NCBI RefSeq assembly: GCF_027596085.1
Contig: NC_072467.1
Span: forward strand, 9,911,476-9,975,475
Direction of reading: 5' to 3'
From: Anoplopoma fimbria
Lineage: Eukaryota > Chordata > Actinopteri > Perciformes > Anoplopomatidae
DNA length: 64,000 bases
The translations under genes were made by a program, and so were the position numbers. The notes under the pieces are model-generated. The model made no database searches, had not been told where the DNA came from, and was given only the letters and a program-made list of their open reading frames with translations. This document shows positions 1 to 20,659 of this stretch, piece by piece (position 1 is the first letter of the stretch; each line of letters begins with the position of its first letter).

Positions 1-2890
1 TTTCTTTTATTGTATATTTCAAAACAAAATAACATGTTAGTATTTTTTTTGTAGTATTATAAAATGGTAAAATATGAAATTAAAGTAGTTTACCAGCATT
101 TGTATCCAGAAACAATGTAACTATTTATCTGGACAATCCACAGACCAAACTGTTAACAGTGTACTTAAGGGCTATTTTTTTTTTTTTCTTTAAAAAGTCA
201 CTACCATTGTTGGTGATGGCGGAAATGTCAGTGTCTGATACATCAACATTTTTGCACATACAGTTAAACCAAAATGGCAATTCATAAGCAGTACCAGCCA
301 ACTTACCCATTCTGGTCTGTGAGTCATGTCTACATCCAGCCCTCTCTTTGATTATTAGGGCTATCATTGAACAGGCAAAGAGTCACATATCACACGCTTG
401 AAATGATACGTTGAAAGGAACTGGGGATCCATAATAATCCGATGATCAAATGATTTCCGCTCTGTGAATCAGACCCTCTCTGTGACATAGGCCCACAGTA
501 AATGCAGTGTTTGCACTTTGTGGCCCTGGTATTGGCTCGTGCCGTGGTTCACCATAGAGACTGGATAGAGCTGTATATGTTGTATATATATTCCTGTCTA
601 AGACGTCCTAAAGCTCAGCTCTCCATACAGTTCTTGGCCTGGTGCAGTTTAAAAGCTCCATTGACAGACTTGGTGATGCTTTTCAGGAAATTTAAAAAAT
701 ATGTGAAAGTATATATGTATAGTAAGACACCTGCACTGTAAGACAAACTGTTTTCTAAGTAATGTTTAAGATACTTTGGATCATACACCATTTGCCGTGG
801 TCACATTGAGCAATAAGCTGCTATCAAGCACTGGGAAGTCAAAGCTAAAACAGCTTGATAGAAGCAGTAAAGGAGTTCACAAACTGATGCAATCCATTCC
901 TAAGGCAGCCTGAGACTCTTACTGGCTGGACATCTTAATGAAATCTGAGACTGATGCTGTAAAGCAGTGTAGCAGTAACAGGATCATCCTTACTACTGTG
1001 TGCACACACAAGCACGAGTACACACGCTAGCCTATTTCTAACAGACTTATGTCTCTTTTATGAACTAGCAATAGGTTTCTTATTGCAAAACATGCATTAG
1101 CAACATCCAAAGCAGAGAAAGCCGCATGAGACATGGTCCTGCACATGTTAATTCTATAGATTCACAGAAATGGAGTAGGAGGACTCCCCCACCTCAGCAA
1201 CCAAACTTCAGACTTTTGACAAATGTTTTAGCATGGCTGGCTGATAAGTGAGAGGGCAGCACTGGTAAAAACAAGCTGAGTGTTTGAGAAATGCTCTCTT
1301 CCACACCAGCCTGTCTGGGCTTGCAGAGCATTAGTTAATAATTCACACTGGAAACAAGAGGTCTATAAAGGATCGCCATGATGCAGTGAAGTAGAGGACA
1401 GGCGCCTGTTTTAGAAAGCGAGGTGTGTGGGAGGAAAACAAGTCTTCTCTCTCCAACTCTTTCTCTCTCTCTGTTCCACGTATCCGTAAGCAACAGAGAC
1501 AGTGAGTGAGAGATGACAAAGACAGAGTGTGTTTCGCTATTTGTATGTGTGTGTGTGCTCTTGATGCAAGCATGCACACTCTCCATGTGGGCAGATAAAT
1601 CACACAGAGGATGTGATGGTGGATAGAGGTCGAGGAGTTGTTTACCAGCAGAGAGGAGAAGCAATGGGCATTCCCTGTGTGATGGTGCGTCTATGTAGGT
1701 TCATATCATATAGGCATCGCCTCTTACGCAGTCACAACATTTTCTTTTGTATTCTTGTGTCCTGCACAGGGCCCCCTAAATCTGCACCTCTTCAGCAACA
1801 AGCAGTCATATGTATCCGCTACATCCTGCCTTGGAGCTATCCACACTAGTAATTACCCCGCAGGCTGCTTTCCAGTTTTGCGCTCTCTTAGCTACGGAGG
1901 GGATGTGGCAACAAACGGAGGCCTTCACAGTGCTTGGTGTTGAAGGTGGCATGACGGCAGCTGGGCAGACCTTCAGGATACTTTGCCTAAGAATGACCTA
2001 GACATCTCCAACTGGAACAGGTTTATGCTCCTCTCACTGACCTTACACCAGTATGCTTCTCAGGTGGCGGTAAGAGCCTGCATCCAGCTCCCACCTGGTC
2101 CCCTCAGAAGAGTGTTCATCCGTTTATTTTATCTGGGAGATGAAAATAATACATCCCTGATTCATTCAGTGTTAGTTGCGCTAGACAGCAAATAAAGTGT
2201 TGCCTGATATGGCGCTTTTACGGAATAGTGGGCTGCATTGGGACCATTATGAAACATAATCCATGTCCCACTCCTCTGCAGAGGCAGTTCTGTGTGAAGA
2301 CAATGTAACATATTTTTTCTCCAAACTTGGCTGACATGGTGTTAACCATGGCAGATGATGTCTCCCTGCCTTATTACGCGTGGCATTTATGGTTTGTAAA
2401 CTGGTGTATATTTAGGTCTGCTTGTTGACCTTGGTTTCGCAGTCAACATAAGACAACATCAGCACCCTTAACCAAATAGGGATGGTTCTTTGATGCTAAA
2501 GTATATGATATAGAATGTCAATGATGGGTAGTGATCCTGAGGTCAGACAAGGCAGAACCCCCCCTTAAAGTTGATAGCAACGATGTGATTGGCTTAAGGA
2601 AACCTTGGTAGAGTCTGGTTGGTAAACTTAAGTGAACACCCACAATCAGCTGATAGTCTTCCCGACTGAACTTTCGTTAAATTTCAATAACATTTTTGGG
2701 CATTATATCCATGACATTGTGTCTTAACCCGCTGTGAGCAATGCCGCACTGCACCGTTTTAACTTGAACTTTTGTTAGACACCCTGCTTTTATTAATTCC
2801 TGTCTTTCATTTTGAAAGGACCGCAATGGAATGAGGAAAGACTCATTTGTGCAGCTGAAATAAGGAGTAATCTAAACGATCATTTCATAA
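1..2890. other. Non-coding flank, no gene recognised
   Basis: Open frames here are short and lack family motifs. The minus-strand frame near 1335-1664 is built on TC/GT-rich low-complexity DNA. I see only short simple-sequence tracts such as a T run near 175-190 and a TC-rich stretch near 1440-1475. I recognise no conserved element. Confidence 0.6.
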
Positions 2891-2894
2891 TAAT

Positions 2895-3066
2895 AAGATT
2901 TTCTGTTACTTTTTCTTGACATACTATGCAATGACATATTTTATGACATTTTCAACATACTATATTATGCCTTTTTATGATATTTTTATGGCATACTCTA
3001 CTATGAATTTTTAATGACATACTGTACTCTCACTTTTTTTAACGACATTTTCATGACATTTTGATA
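2895..3066. repeat. Degenerate AT-rich tandem array, first block
   Basis: This is the first block of the array that continues after 3536. It contains diverged copies of the cat-acta-tatg / gacatt / cttttt theme, for example 'gacatactatgcaatgaca' and 'aacatactatattatgcc'. It ends where a segment of different composition begins. Confidence 0.75.
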
Positions 3067-3535
3067 GGCAGTGTTACGCCCATTGACTTAACCCTGGCCT
3101 ATTTTTGGAAGAGAGCTGTCTCTCTGTGTTTCAGGTCTGTCACGCCCCCCTTTCAGTGCCTGGAGCACCCACACCTGAGGGTCATCAGTCCGTAAGTGGA
3201 GCTGGATGTCAACCATCAGATGCAGTGCTTCTGTCCTCTTTCTGTTTGATGGTGCTACTGCCGTGAGCGTTCGTACTGCTGAACCTGTGTTTTGATTGTT
3301 CCTGAGTACAGGTCTATGTGGTTACCCTCTGTCTTGGCTGGCTAGTTGGCACAGAGGTGGTTAGTAACCAGTCTGGGTAACTTTGGGGAAGCCGTGCAGG
3401 GTTTTGCCATATGCGTTGTCATTATTGTTTTTTTACTGTCCTTGTGGTTAGTTAGGGAGCTCAGTGTTGTTGTTTTTATGTTTCTGTAGGCCAGTTGAAC
3501 TTCTTATTTTCTAGTTTCTAGTGTGGGGGAGTTGT
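3067..3535. mobile_element. More GC-rich segment interrupting the AT-rich array, possible LTR-retroelement fragment
   Basis: About 470 bp of balanced composition interrupts the AT-rich array. It begins near 'gcagTGTTACGCCC' and ends near 'GTGGGGGAGTTGTGATA', after which the array theme resumes. The GTGGGGGAG run followed by TTGTGATA resembles a polypurine tract next to an LTR start. The TGTTACGCCC at the other edge resembles a Gypsy-type LTR start in fish. No coding remnant or clean target duplication is visible, so the class is an inference. Confidence 0.4.
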
Positions 3536-6500
3536 GATATAGTATATCGACTATATAGTACTATGATTTTTGAATGACATCTCTATGGCATTCTTAACTA
3601 TGCCTTTGTTTAGTTTATTTTTTTCGACAAACTTTACTATTATTTATATTCTAATAAAAAGAAATACTTACCATGACTTTTTAATGATCAACTTAAAGCT
3701 CATCTCTATGCTTTTGTACTTTATATGACTTATTCCAACATAATATAGTATGATTTTTTTTTTTTTGAAAAACTGTACTACTCATTTTTCATGACACTTT
3801 TACTATACTACTATACTATGACTTTTAACGAACTGCTGTTCTATGACTTTTTTTACATGCTATACTATGACTATTTTATGACTGTTTAAGACATAATATA
3901 TTATATACTACACCATCATTTTTTTATATACTATACTATGCCTGTTTACAACATACTTTATTATGACTTTTATGACATACTACACCATGACTTCTCTGAC
4001 TTTTTCGACATGCTATAGAAGCCTTTTTTCATAACATTTTTTACTTGCTTTCCAATGACATTCTTAATAATATTTTTTACCTACTTTACAATGACTTTAT
4101 CCTAATGCTATGACTTATCTTTTTCTTTTGATATACTATAGATTAACTTTTTTATACATGATATACTTTTTTAGAATTTTTTCTGACATACTTTATTATA
4201 TTTTTATGAAATGCTTTGCCACGACTTTTTTCTACATACTATAGAATTTCTTTTGATATCTTTTTTCAACAGGCTATACTTTTTTAATGAAATTTTCCTC
4301 ATTCTATACTATGAGTTTTTTACTCAGTATACTTTTTGGATTGCTACATTTTGTATGATATACTGTAATTTCCTTTTTGCATGCTGAACTATGACTTTGT
4401 TTTTACTTTTTTCAAAATAATATACTATGACTTTTAAAAAATATTTTTAACATATACAAGGATTTTATTTATTTAACATTTTTAACATACTATATATACT
4501 ATAACTTTATAAAAGCTTTTTCCAACACACTAGACAATTACTTTTTTGCCATACTATGCTATGACTTTTTAAAGTTATTTTGACATACTATAGTATGACT
4601 CCTTTCGACACTGATTTTTTTTCAAATGATGTTAAACATGCCATATTTTTTTTAAACTCACTATACTATTACTCCTTTTTTACTTTTTCGACATACTATG
4701 CTATGATTTTTTTTCTGACATACTATGATTTTTTCCGACATACTATTCTATGGCTTTTTTTTTTTTAACTTTTTTGGACATAATATACTTTTTCTTTTTA
4801 ACTCTTTGCAATACACTGTACCATGATCTTCTATTGGCTATTTTCTGAATACTATTCCATGACTTTTTTTTTTGACTTTTTTCAATATACTCTATATTTT
4901 TCTATATACTATACATCTATACATTTTTATTTAACTTTTTCGACAACCTATATTCTGACCTTATTTAAACATACTTTACTATGACTTATTTTCTGCCATA
5001 CTATACTATGACTTTTTCCGACATATTATACTATGACTTTTTTTTAACTTTTTCTGAATACTATACTATTACTTTGTTTTTAGCTTCATTCAAAACGGTA
5101 TACTTTGAAGATTTTCATTATTTCGATATACTAGACGATGACAATTTTTTTCCCAACATGTTTACTTTCCCTTTTTCCACCTTTTTCAACATACTACACT
5201 TTGTTTGATGACTTTTTGTTTTACTTTTTCCAGCATTCTTAACTATGCCTAACTAAGCCTTTTTTTTACCCACTATACTGTGACGTTTTTTTTTTAATTA
5301 CTTTTTTATGACTTTGGGGGAATTTCTATACTATGACTTTTTTGACATACTATACTATGACCTTTATTTTACTTTGTTCGACAAAATTTACTGTTATGTT
5401 TTTTCACCTTTTCCAACAAACTTTACTATGATTTCTTTTTCTTTTTTCGACAGTTTACAAAATTACTTTTTTGGGGCTTTTTCCGACATGCTATACTGTA
5501 AAAATTGTTGACGTTTTTCAACATTCTATACTTTAACCGTTTTGACTTTTTTCGACATTATTTACTAGGATTTTGTTTTACTTTTTTGACATACTATTGT
5601 TTCAATTTGTTTTAAATTTTTTGAACATTCATATACTATGATTTCTTTTTCACTTTTTCCAACAAACTGTACTATGACTTTCTTTTCCAACATACTATAC
5701 TATGACTATTTTTACTTTTTTGGACATATGTTATAGTATGCCTTTTTTTGGAAGTTATTTAGAAAACACCTTTTTGACTTTTTTCAATATACTGTACTAA
5801 GATTTTTTTTCTTTTACTTTTTTAAACACATTTTACCAGAAACTTTTTTTGACATGCTATACTATGACTTTTAAAATGTTCTTTCAACATACAATACGAC
5901 GCTTTTTTAGTGTTCTTTAACATACTATAGAATACTACTTGTCATACTAGACATACTATCCTGGGAATCTTTTGATATTTTTTGACATAAAAAATGTCAT
6001 AGTATACTATATTCACTTTATTAGACTTTTTTTGAAAATTACGTTTTTATCCTCTTATTTTTTATAAACATAAGAGGATTTTGAGGCTAACTATAGATAA
6101 CTTTTTTTGACTTACTATACTTTGATTTTTCTTTACTTTTTTCGTCATACTACTTTTTTACTTTTGCGATATACAAAGCAATTACCTTCTTTTGGGTTTT
6201 CTTTTGCACACTCTACTATGACATTTTTTTTACTTCATTTAAAACTTTGAAGTCTTGCAGTTTTTTCGACAAACTATACAATTACTTTTTATTTGATTTT
6301 ATTCAACATACTATACTAAGACATTTTTATACTTTTTTTACCTACTTTACTGTGACGTTTTTCGAATTAATATACTATGACTTTTTATGACATACTATAC
6401 TTTGACTTATTTTTACTCTTTTTGGCATACTATACTATGACCATTATTTGACTTTTCTCGACATACTGTATTGTTATTTAAATGTTCTTCCTCTTTTCGA

Positions 6501-7310
6501 AATACTATGCTGTGACTCTTTTTGTCATGCTATGATACGACTTTTTGGGGGCTTTTTGCAATACACTTGACTATGACATTTCATGATTTTTTTGTCGTAC
6601 TCTACTATGACTTTTTTTAGACATACTATACAGTTTTTTTACTGTTTTTTAGAAATACTTCACTATGACTTTTTTTCCCAGATACTATACTACTTGCTAA
6701 TTTACATTACTTTTTTATTAGACATATTATACTATAACGTTCTTTGATTTTTTTCTAACATACAACACTATAACTTTTTTTTCCCTCATCCTATTCAATG
6801 GCATCTTTTTTTACTTTTTTGACATACCATACACCATGGCCTTTTAGGAAATACTATACTGTGACGCTTTAAAAACTTTTTTTTCTTACTATACTTTGAC
6901 TTATTTTTTACTTTTTTCAAGTACTTAACTATTTATTTTCAACATACTAAACTATTGCTATTAATGGAGATACTATACTATGACTTTTTTTGACATTTTT
7001 AAGAATACTCCACTATTACTTTTGTTATTTTTCTTGACAAATTATACTATGACTTCTTTAACTTTTTGTTTTTTACTTTTAAGTAATATTATACTTTTTT
7101 ACATACTTTGCTATGAATTTTTCGACACACTCTTCTCGACATACTGTACTATGACATTTTTGGATTTTTTCAATATACTATCATATAACCTTTTCCGGCA
7201 TACTATACTATGACTTTCATTTTTTTCTACATACAGGACTATGATTTTTTTACTTTTTTTGACATACTTTATACAATGACTTGTTTGACTCCTCCAACAT
7301 AGTACAACTA
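3536..7310. repeat. Long degenerate AT-rich tandem array (main block)
   Basis: About 3.8 kb consists of reiterated, diverged units that alternate a 'gacatactatactatgac' core with T-rich spacers (t5-t12, often followed by 'cgacata' or 'ccaacata'). Spacing between cores is irregular, roughly 20-60 bp, and many cores differ by single bases or small indels, as in an old minisatellite. At about 5983-6010 one unit reads in the inverted sense (atgtcatagtatactata). Many short open frames rich in Y, F, T and M occur here purely because of the repeat and are not genes. Confidence 0.85.
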
Positions 7311-7339
7311 TGATATATATATATATATATATATATATT
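7311..7339. repeat. (AT)n microsatellite
   Basis: An alternating AT tract of about 28 bp sits at the distal edge of the degenerate array. Confidence 0.9.
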
Positions 7340-8930
7340 ACCTTTTTTAGACAGGCAAACCAGTGAGAGCAACACAGACAAAAAAAACGCTCTTATAACT
7401 TTGGCAACATATTTTGTGTTTATGTACTACATAACTCACAGAAAGAAGCGGATCGAGAAAAAAGATCCTCAAGGCCTTTTAAAATCCCTTCCTCGCTCTC
7501 TCTCTTCTTCTCTCTTTCTCACTCAATCCTTTTAACTATCTTGCTCCTTTGCAGCACACCCAAGGTCAAACAGTGAGCATCTGAGTTGTTCATGGATCAC
7601 ACAAAACACCTCTCAGCAAAGCACAGCCAGGGTTGGCTGTGGACGCAAAGCACTGATGGACTGAAGTGAACTGCCCAGCAATAATGCAGCAATCATTGAT
7701 AAATCAGCAGCATGAATATAGAAACTGGCATTAGAGTAGCACTAATAAGAAACCATTTACACAGACATTACATTTAAATCACTGTAAATCATGACTGTGG
7801 TACACATTACAATAAAAATGATTTCCTGACAGAAAGAAACATTAACTGTGACAGCCTAGCTGTACATACTTTCATGTACACTAAGCTACTGTAGGAAAGA
7901 AATGGTGTGATTGGGAGTGAAACCTCAATATTAAAGGCTTCTCAGACTGCACAGCGGCCATATACAAGGCATTTATTATTCAATCCCTATATTGCCAGAA
8001 TAAACATTTAATGTGAAAGAAAGCCATTAACACCTACAGACTTTCACCTGTTTTTTTAACATCCCAACACACTCTGAGGAATAATGAGGAGGCAGAGATG
8101 TACGTGGAGGGGACAGCAAAAGCATGCATATTAAATATCCTTACACTCCTTTCCATAGCCTTTAAACCCACTTTTCATTATCTTTTCCATCCAATACATC
8201 CTCCCATCCCTGTCACATAGACTCATGTTGCAAGTCTTCACAGTCAGATTCACCTATCTTCTCCTCATCTCTCTTCCTCCTTCTCTTCTGTTTTCATCTA
8301 CTCCTCTGTCCTCTCACCCTCCAGCCATCAGTTATCTCCCTCAGGGTGAGGCAGGGAAGGGCACCACTGCCCTTGGATCTCAAGAGCACTCTCAACATCT
8401 GTGCCTGGATTTTTATTTTCTTACAGGGGGCAGTGACACACACAGCAAACTCACTGCAATGCCAAACACTACAAATGTACAGAGCCCACAAAAGGTCACA
8501 CATTACCTTGCTATGATTTTTGCTTTGCTTCTGATCCCCAGAGAAAGGTTGAACTGTATTATGAAATTAATTATGCCTGTTATGCCGCAGGTCTTGACCA
8601 CAGCCTGAGTGGGTGCACCCTCTGCTGTGGCTGGCTAGCTACTGTTACGGTTTCAGATGTTTGATGAGTTATTCTGCACTCAGGGGTGTACAAAAAAATA
8701 AACCAATCAAATGAGTCTTTTGGCGACAAGCTAGCCCCATGGGTCATATAAAACCACACTTTATTGTTTGTGGATCAGAGGCTAGAAGCTAAAGCAATAT
8801 GGAGAGAAAAGAAGAATGTATGGTTGGATATAAGGCAAATACCTTATTTTTTCAAAACAGCAGGTTGAAAATCAGCAAAACTTCCCTTTCATTGCTCCAT
8901 GGCCCTTCTGCATCTAAAAACAGTTGAGGG

Positions 8931-8961
<31 letters not shown>

Positions 8962-11338
8962 GTATTGTCCTAAATCCTAAGCCTGCCCCCTTTTTAAATG
9001 CAAAGGATTTTATTTAAATCCCTCTTGTAACTGTACACCACTCAACTATTCCATTTCACTGGGAAATATGTTACAGTACAGAAGCTAATGTCATGTCATA
9101 TTCTTGATGATTGTTAATGTTTTCCCTTTCTCTTTGCAAAGACAGCCTATTACATTTAGCAACTTTTACCTCTATTAAATCTGTTTCACCTTTCAGTAGT
9201 GGTTGCTGATGTGTTGCCCTTCATGGTTGGAGTGAGGGCAATATAAGGGCAAATAATTGGACAGAGACAACACACTTCATTACCTGTTATATCTATTATT
9301 GTTATTTATGTCTGCAAGTTTGTCTAGTAATTAATAAGTGCAGACGCATATACGATATGGCTTAAGGTTTTGTTTAACGTTAATCCATTTTACTTTGCAG
9401 CTTACGCTATATCTTTTCATTTACTTACCCTTTCAAATGGAGGTCAATGGTTGTCAGCAGAAAAAATAGAACATTATACAAAAGTACCAAACCAGATTGA
9501 CCTTAAAGGATTAAAGGCTTTTCCTCCTCTAGGACACTTGATTTGATATTTTGCAATCAGGAGCTTACGGTAACATTTTCAGCCTTCATATTCAGCATCT
9601 CTCCTCATTATCCAGAAAGAACCTTAGAATTCCAAGATAAGGTTAATGAGCTTGTATCTACTTTCATTTTTTTGCTTAATGACAAGATGCTCTGCAGAAG
9701 TTGATGTTATGTTGGCATGCACATTGCACTGATGACCTTTGACCTTTAAATCCCCATTCACTACATGCTCTGAGATGTGCTGTTAAGCCTGAGATCGAGC
9801 TAATGCAGTAGCATAACAGGAAAATGACCCCTGGTTCAATGCCAGTCATTGTTAGTCAGTTATGGTGTGTAAACCCTATGGACTGTGAAATATTGCTGAT
9901 GGACACTCTTCATTCTATTCCTCGAATAATTGTGGGAGGAAATCTGTTCGGCGCTGATGCCAATGAGGGTTATGACCCATATCCTCATCATGATCATGGC
10001 TGTGTTTATCATTGTCTGCATCATCATCATCATTATGAGCCCCACCTGCTTACATCACCTGTCCAGTATATAGTCTGGGCACTGGTGATGGTATTCAGTG
10101 GTACATGCAGCCCACTGAACACCATCATAAAAATACATTATAATTACCTCACCTGAAAGCAGGAAATAGCTTTCACCATAAGATTAATAGCCCGAGTCCA
10201 AGTGTTCAGTTTAACTGCCACATAAGGGTTGGTTTAATTTAAATCTAAAGTGAAGCATAAAAAGGGGGAGGAAGGTGTAAAAACAAACTTGTTTTGTGGG
10301 AAAAAAAGAATCGTAAAGGATTTAAACGTTGCACAAAATGGGAACGCATGGGAGTCAAGGGTGAATGACCTCAATTTAATTCTAAGCTAATTGTTGAGGG
10401 AAAGGAGGAATTGGGTTTGCCAGAGTGAGAAAGAAGAGAGGGGTTGTTGATCTAACACCTAACCAGAGAACGGCTGTGCAAAGGCAGAGGAATGTATGTT
10501 AAATATGCCACTGAGGTTTTCAGTGAAACTTTCCTGTCTTCTGCTCTTGCTGAGGCACTTTGTCTTGGTGCGGAGAAAACAGCTGGTGTGTGTGTGGTTG
10601 GGTGAGTAGATGTGTTTATATGATTGTGCTGTGTGTGTGACCTTACATGCTAACTAGTGAATGGAGGAGAGAAATCAGAAGAATGCTGTTGAGGCAAAAG
10701 GGGACTGCAAGCACTTGAACACACAATCAGAAGTACACACACATCTCTCTGAGCCAGAGAACATATGGGCTAACAACACAAAATGCTGGCAATTCTGCTT
10801 CAAATTGGGAGCCAGCTGTGGCACAGTGACAAGGTGGATATTTCACTCTTGGATTGTTATCTCTTCTATTAAACTAACGTATGGAGTCATTTAAGGTGGC
10901 TCTGGACAGGGGATCTGGATAAAAAAAAAAAGGCAGAGAGAAAAAAGGGGTCTGTAAAAAGAAGTGAATAAAGAAGAAGTAATAATGTTTTGGGTGAATA
11001 AGCCTAATGCAGCTCGTTGGCTGACCTTTAGATTCCTGATTATGGAGTTATTTAGAACTACAGCTACAAGCAATGATTATATTCATTATCGATAACATCA
11101 GAAGTGGAAGGTATAAGTATACTGTGCTCAAGTATTGTTACTGTGAAAAAAAAAAGAGTAAAACCATTTGTGTACAAATTTACAAAAATTAAAGTCAGTT
11201 AAAATGTCCCCTGAGTAAACGTTATTGCCTTATATTTTTTAAGGGAAGGTCACACTGTTGGAACAACATAAGCCACATGAGCTCTTATGTCCAAGGCAAC
11301 AAAACAGTTTCATGCTATACAATGGTCTTCCTCAGTTT
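7340..11338. other. Non-coding stretch without recognised gene
   Basis: Apart from a GT microsatellite at 8932-8961 and a short ATC/CAT repeat near 10019-10036, I see no gene or named repeat. The longest frames (8225-8608 and 9824-10156) lack recognisable domains and overlap pyrimidine-rich or CAT-repeat DNA. Confidence 0.55.
8932..8961. repeat. (GT)n microsatellite, short
   Basis: About 30 bp of uninterrupted GT dinucleotides. Confidence 0.95.
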
Positions 11339-11343
11339 AGCCT

Positions 11344-11995
11344 TGTCAGTACCCGATCCGTTCCAGCGTGCATGCGCAGAATGTAACTTATTTTACGACA
11401 CTGCCTGATCCGTTCCACAAATGCGTAAAATATTATTTTATTTTTATTTGCTTTGAGTTAGAGTTGGTTGTGACTGAGAAGGACCGGACCTGGACGTGAC
11501 CCCTATGGACCGGACCGACAAAAACAGACTGTTTAATACTCTTTTTTTGGCGATCGAATTGGAAATTTTAAGCTATGCCCTACAGACAGATGTTACATCA
11601 TTTAAGAAACATTGTCAGAAACTTCTTCTTCTACAGACAGTCATATAGAGAGAGTTCATATTTGGTAAAGATACAGCGGGTAAAATAAGTATTGAACACA
11701 TCACCATTTTACTCAGTAAATATACTGTATATGTAAATTTATATCTTATATATGTTTAAAACGTATTTTTTAGATGTGTATATATATATATTTTTTTTAG
11801 ATGTGTATATACTGTATGTGTAAATTGGCATTTACATTTTAGTTCAGGAGATCGTGATGATCCATGTCAGGATTTAGGGATGCCGATGGCCATAAAACAA
11901 TTCAGAAGAAGAACTCCTTCAAATGTTCAAACATGCATGGTACAAATCGGGCAGGAATAAGTACGTGAATGCGCAGAACGGATCGGGTACTGACA
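11344..11995. mobile_element. Unassigned 652-bp inverted-repeat element with 5-bp target duplication
   Basis: Both ends carry the same 20-bp terminal inverted repeat, TGTCAGTACCCGATCCGTTC. Direct AGCCT duplications flank it at 11339-11343 and 11996-12000. A second 'cctgatccgttcca' copy occurs just inside the left end at about 11405, and both subterminal regions contain TGCGCA motifs (catgcgcaga on the left, gaatgcgcag on the right). The interior is AT-rich, with no coding capacity, so this would be a non-autonomous element. A 5-bp duplication is unusual for the common fish hAT, Tc1 or Harbinger families. I do not assign a superfamily. Confidence 0.8.
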
Positions 11996-12000
11996 AGCCT

Positions 12001-19189
<7,189 letters not shown>

Positions 19190-19190
<1 letters not shown>

Positions 19191-19505
19191 CTAACTGAAA
19201 GTTAGACAAGAAGGCCAGTATGACTCTATGTAGAATAAGCCAGCAGTCAATTAGCTTAATTTAGCATAATGACAGGAAACAGCTAGCTAGCCTGGCTCTG
19301 TTGTAACACTTACAAGTCCAGCATACCAGCACCTCAAAGAATTACCATTAACTTGGCCAGAAACCAGTAACGTCCTTGAGGAGTTATTTTTTAAAATCAT
19401 TGAGCAGTGCCAAGCTAGCTGTCTTCCTAATTCCAGAACTTATGCTGAGCTAAGCTAATCAGGTGCTGGCTCTAGTTTCATATTCAGTGTACAGACATGA
19501 GAGTG
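19190..19505. repeat. Fold-back-type dispersed fish repeat, diverged copy
   Basis: The left part contains 'ttagcataatgacaggaaacagctagctagcctggctctg'-type sequence. The right part contains its inverted counterpart (gccaagctagctgtc ... agaacttatgctgagctaagctaa), followed by 'cagtgtacagacatgagagtg'. This arrangement and wording match a palindromic repeat I recognise from percomorph genomes. A second copy lies at 22479-22690. Confidence 0.65.
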
Positions 19506-20449
19506 ATATAGATCTCCTGATCAAACATTGTACAACGAAGAAAAAGTATAACTCCCAAAATGCCAAACTATTGCTTGATTACAATCATACAAAAACAACG
19601 TATTACAGCTGAGGTGAGATAGGACATGGTACTCAGTCACTTTTATATTTAGAAAAATCCTATGCATTGTCAGATTAGGAAAAAGTAATTTAGAATTTTA
19701 TCAAAATGTTCTATCATGTATATATTTTCTACATGCTGACCCTGAGGATAATACTGAACTACACATGAGATGGAATTCTGCTACCTTTACTAATGTTATC
19801 CTATGGCTCAGGGAGGCATACTGGCAGCAACAGGAGGACCTTGGTTGTACGATGCAAACCATAACCATTTCAGTGTGTAATTTAAACAGAATGTTTGCTG
19901 AGAAGAAACTAAAAACAGACAGGTTTAGATTAGCAGACAGACACAAACTGGCTGCTAAGTAAAAAATGTGAGCAAAAGACTCCACTGCTTAATTAAATCA
20001 TGCCTTGGGGGAATTAAAACGAAACCTGTGCTGACTACTGATCAGCTGCTGGTACTGATTTGTTTCATCCTGCATAGTTTCGATAGAAAACTATCGAGAA
20101 GAAGGGTGAAAGAACCATAGCTCAGCTTTTGAGGCTACTTTTAAATTGGTGTTTAGATAAGAAACAACTTCTGAATAACAACATTTCTAAGGCTGGAGTG
20201 GATGAGGAAGGTTTCAATGTTTCTGTAATGGCATGCATAACATAAACTGTCCTCTGTTTAATGGGGCATCTCTGGGTAAAAGAAGAACCTTCAAAGATCA
20301 CCCCTTAAAGAATTACTAAACATGCGATGAAAGGGAAACTGAATATTCTAATCAAAGGGACTGAACAAAAATAAAGGGGGATGGTATGTTTTCTTTTGGC
20401 TAAGGGAAGGGTAGTTGGACTTTCTAGGAGGGCAGAGAGTGGTGTTTTA

Positions 20450-20461
20450 CCCCCCCCCCCC
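20450..20461. repeat. (C)12 homopolymer
   Basis: Twelve consecutive C residues, unusual in this AT-rich context. Confidence 0.9.
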
Positions 20462-20659
20462 GATTCATATTATATTTTATCCCTCCCTTGATATAGGTAA
20501 TCATTACTATATAAATCTGTTATGCAACTCAGTCCCAGTGTGGGTTATACAATAGGTAATAAGATATATAACTTATCTAATACATAAGTCTGATCTAATT
20601 GTTTTTTTTTTTTCAGTTGGAAGATGGGGTGGGGTAAAGATATTACAGCTAAAGTCCCC

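Noticed and set aside
4580..7213. Several Y/F/T-rich short frames
   Set aside because: They are translations of the degenerate 'actatactatgactttttt' repeat and have no independent support.
3536..7310. CRISPR-like repeat array
   Set aside because: Repeats are degenerate, spacing is irregular, spacers are T-rich and related to each other, and the context is vertebrate.
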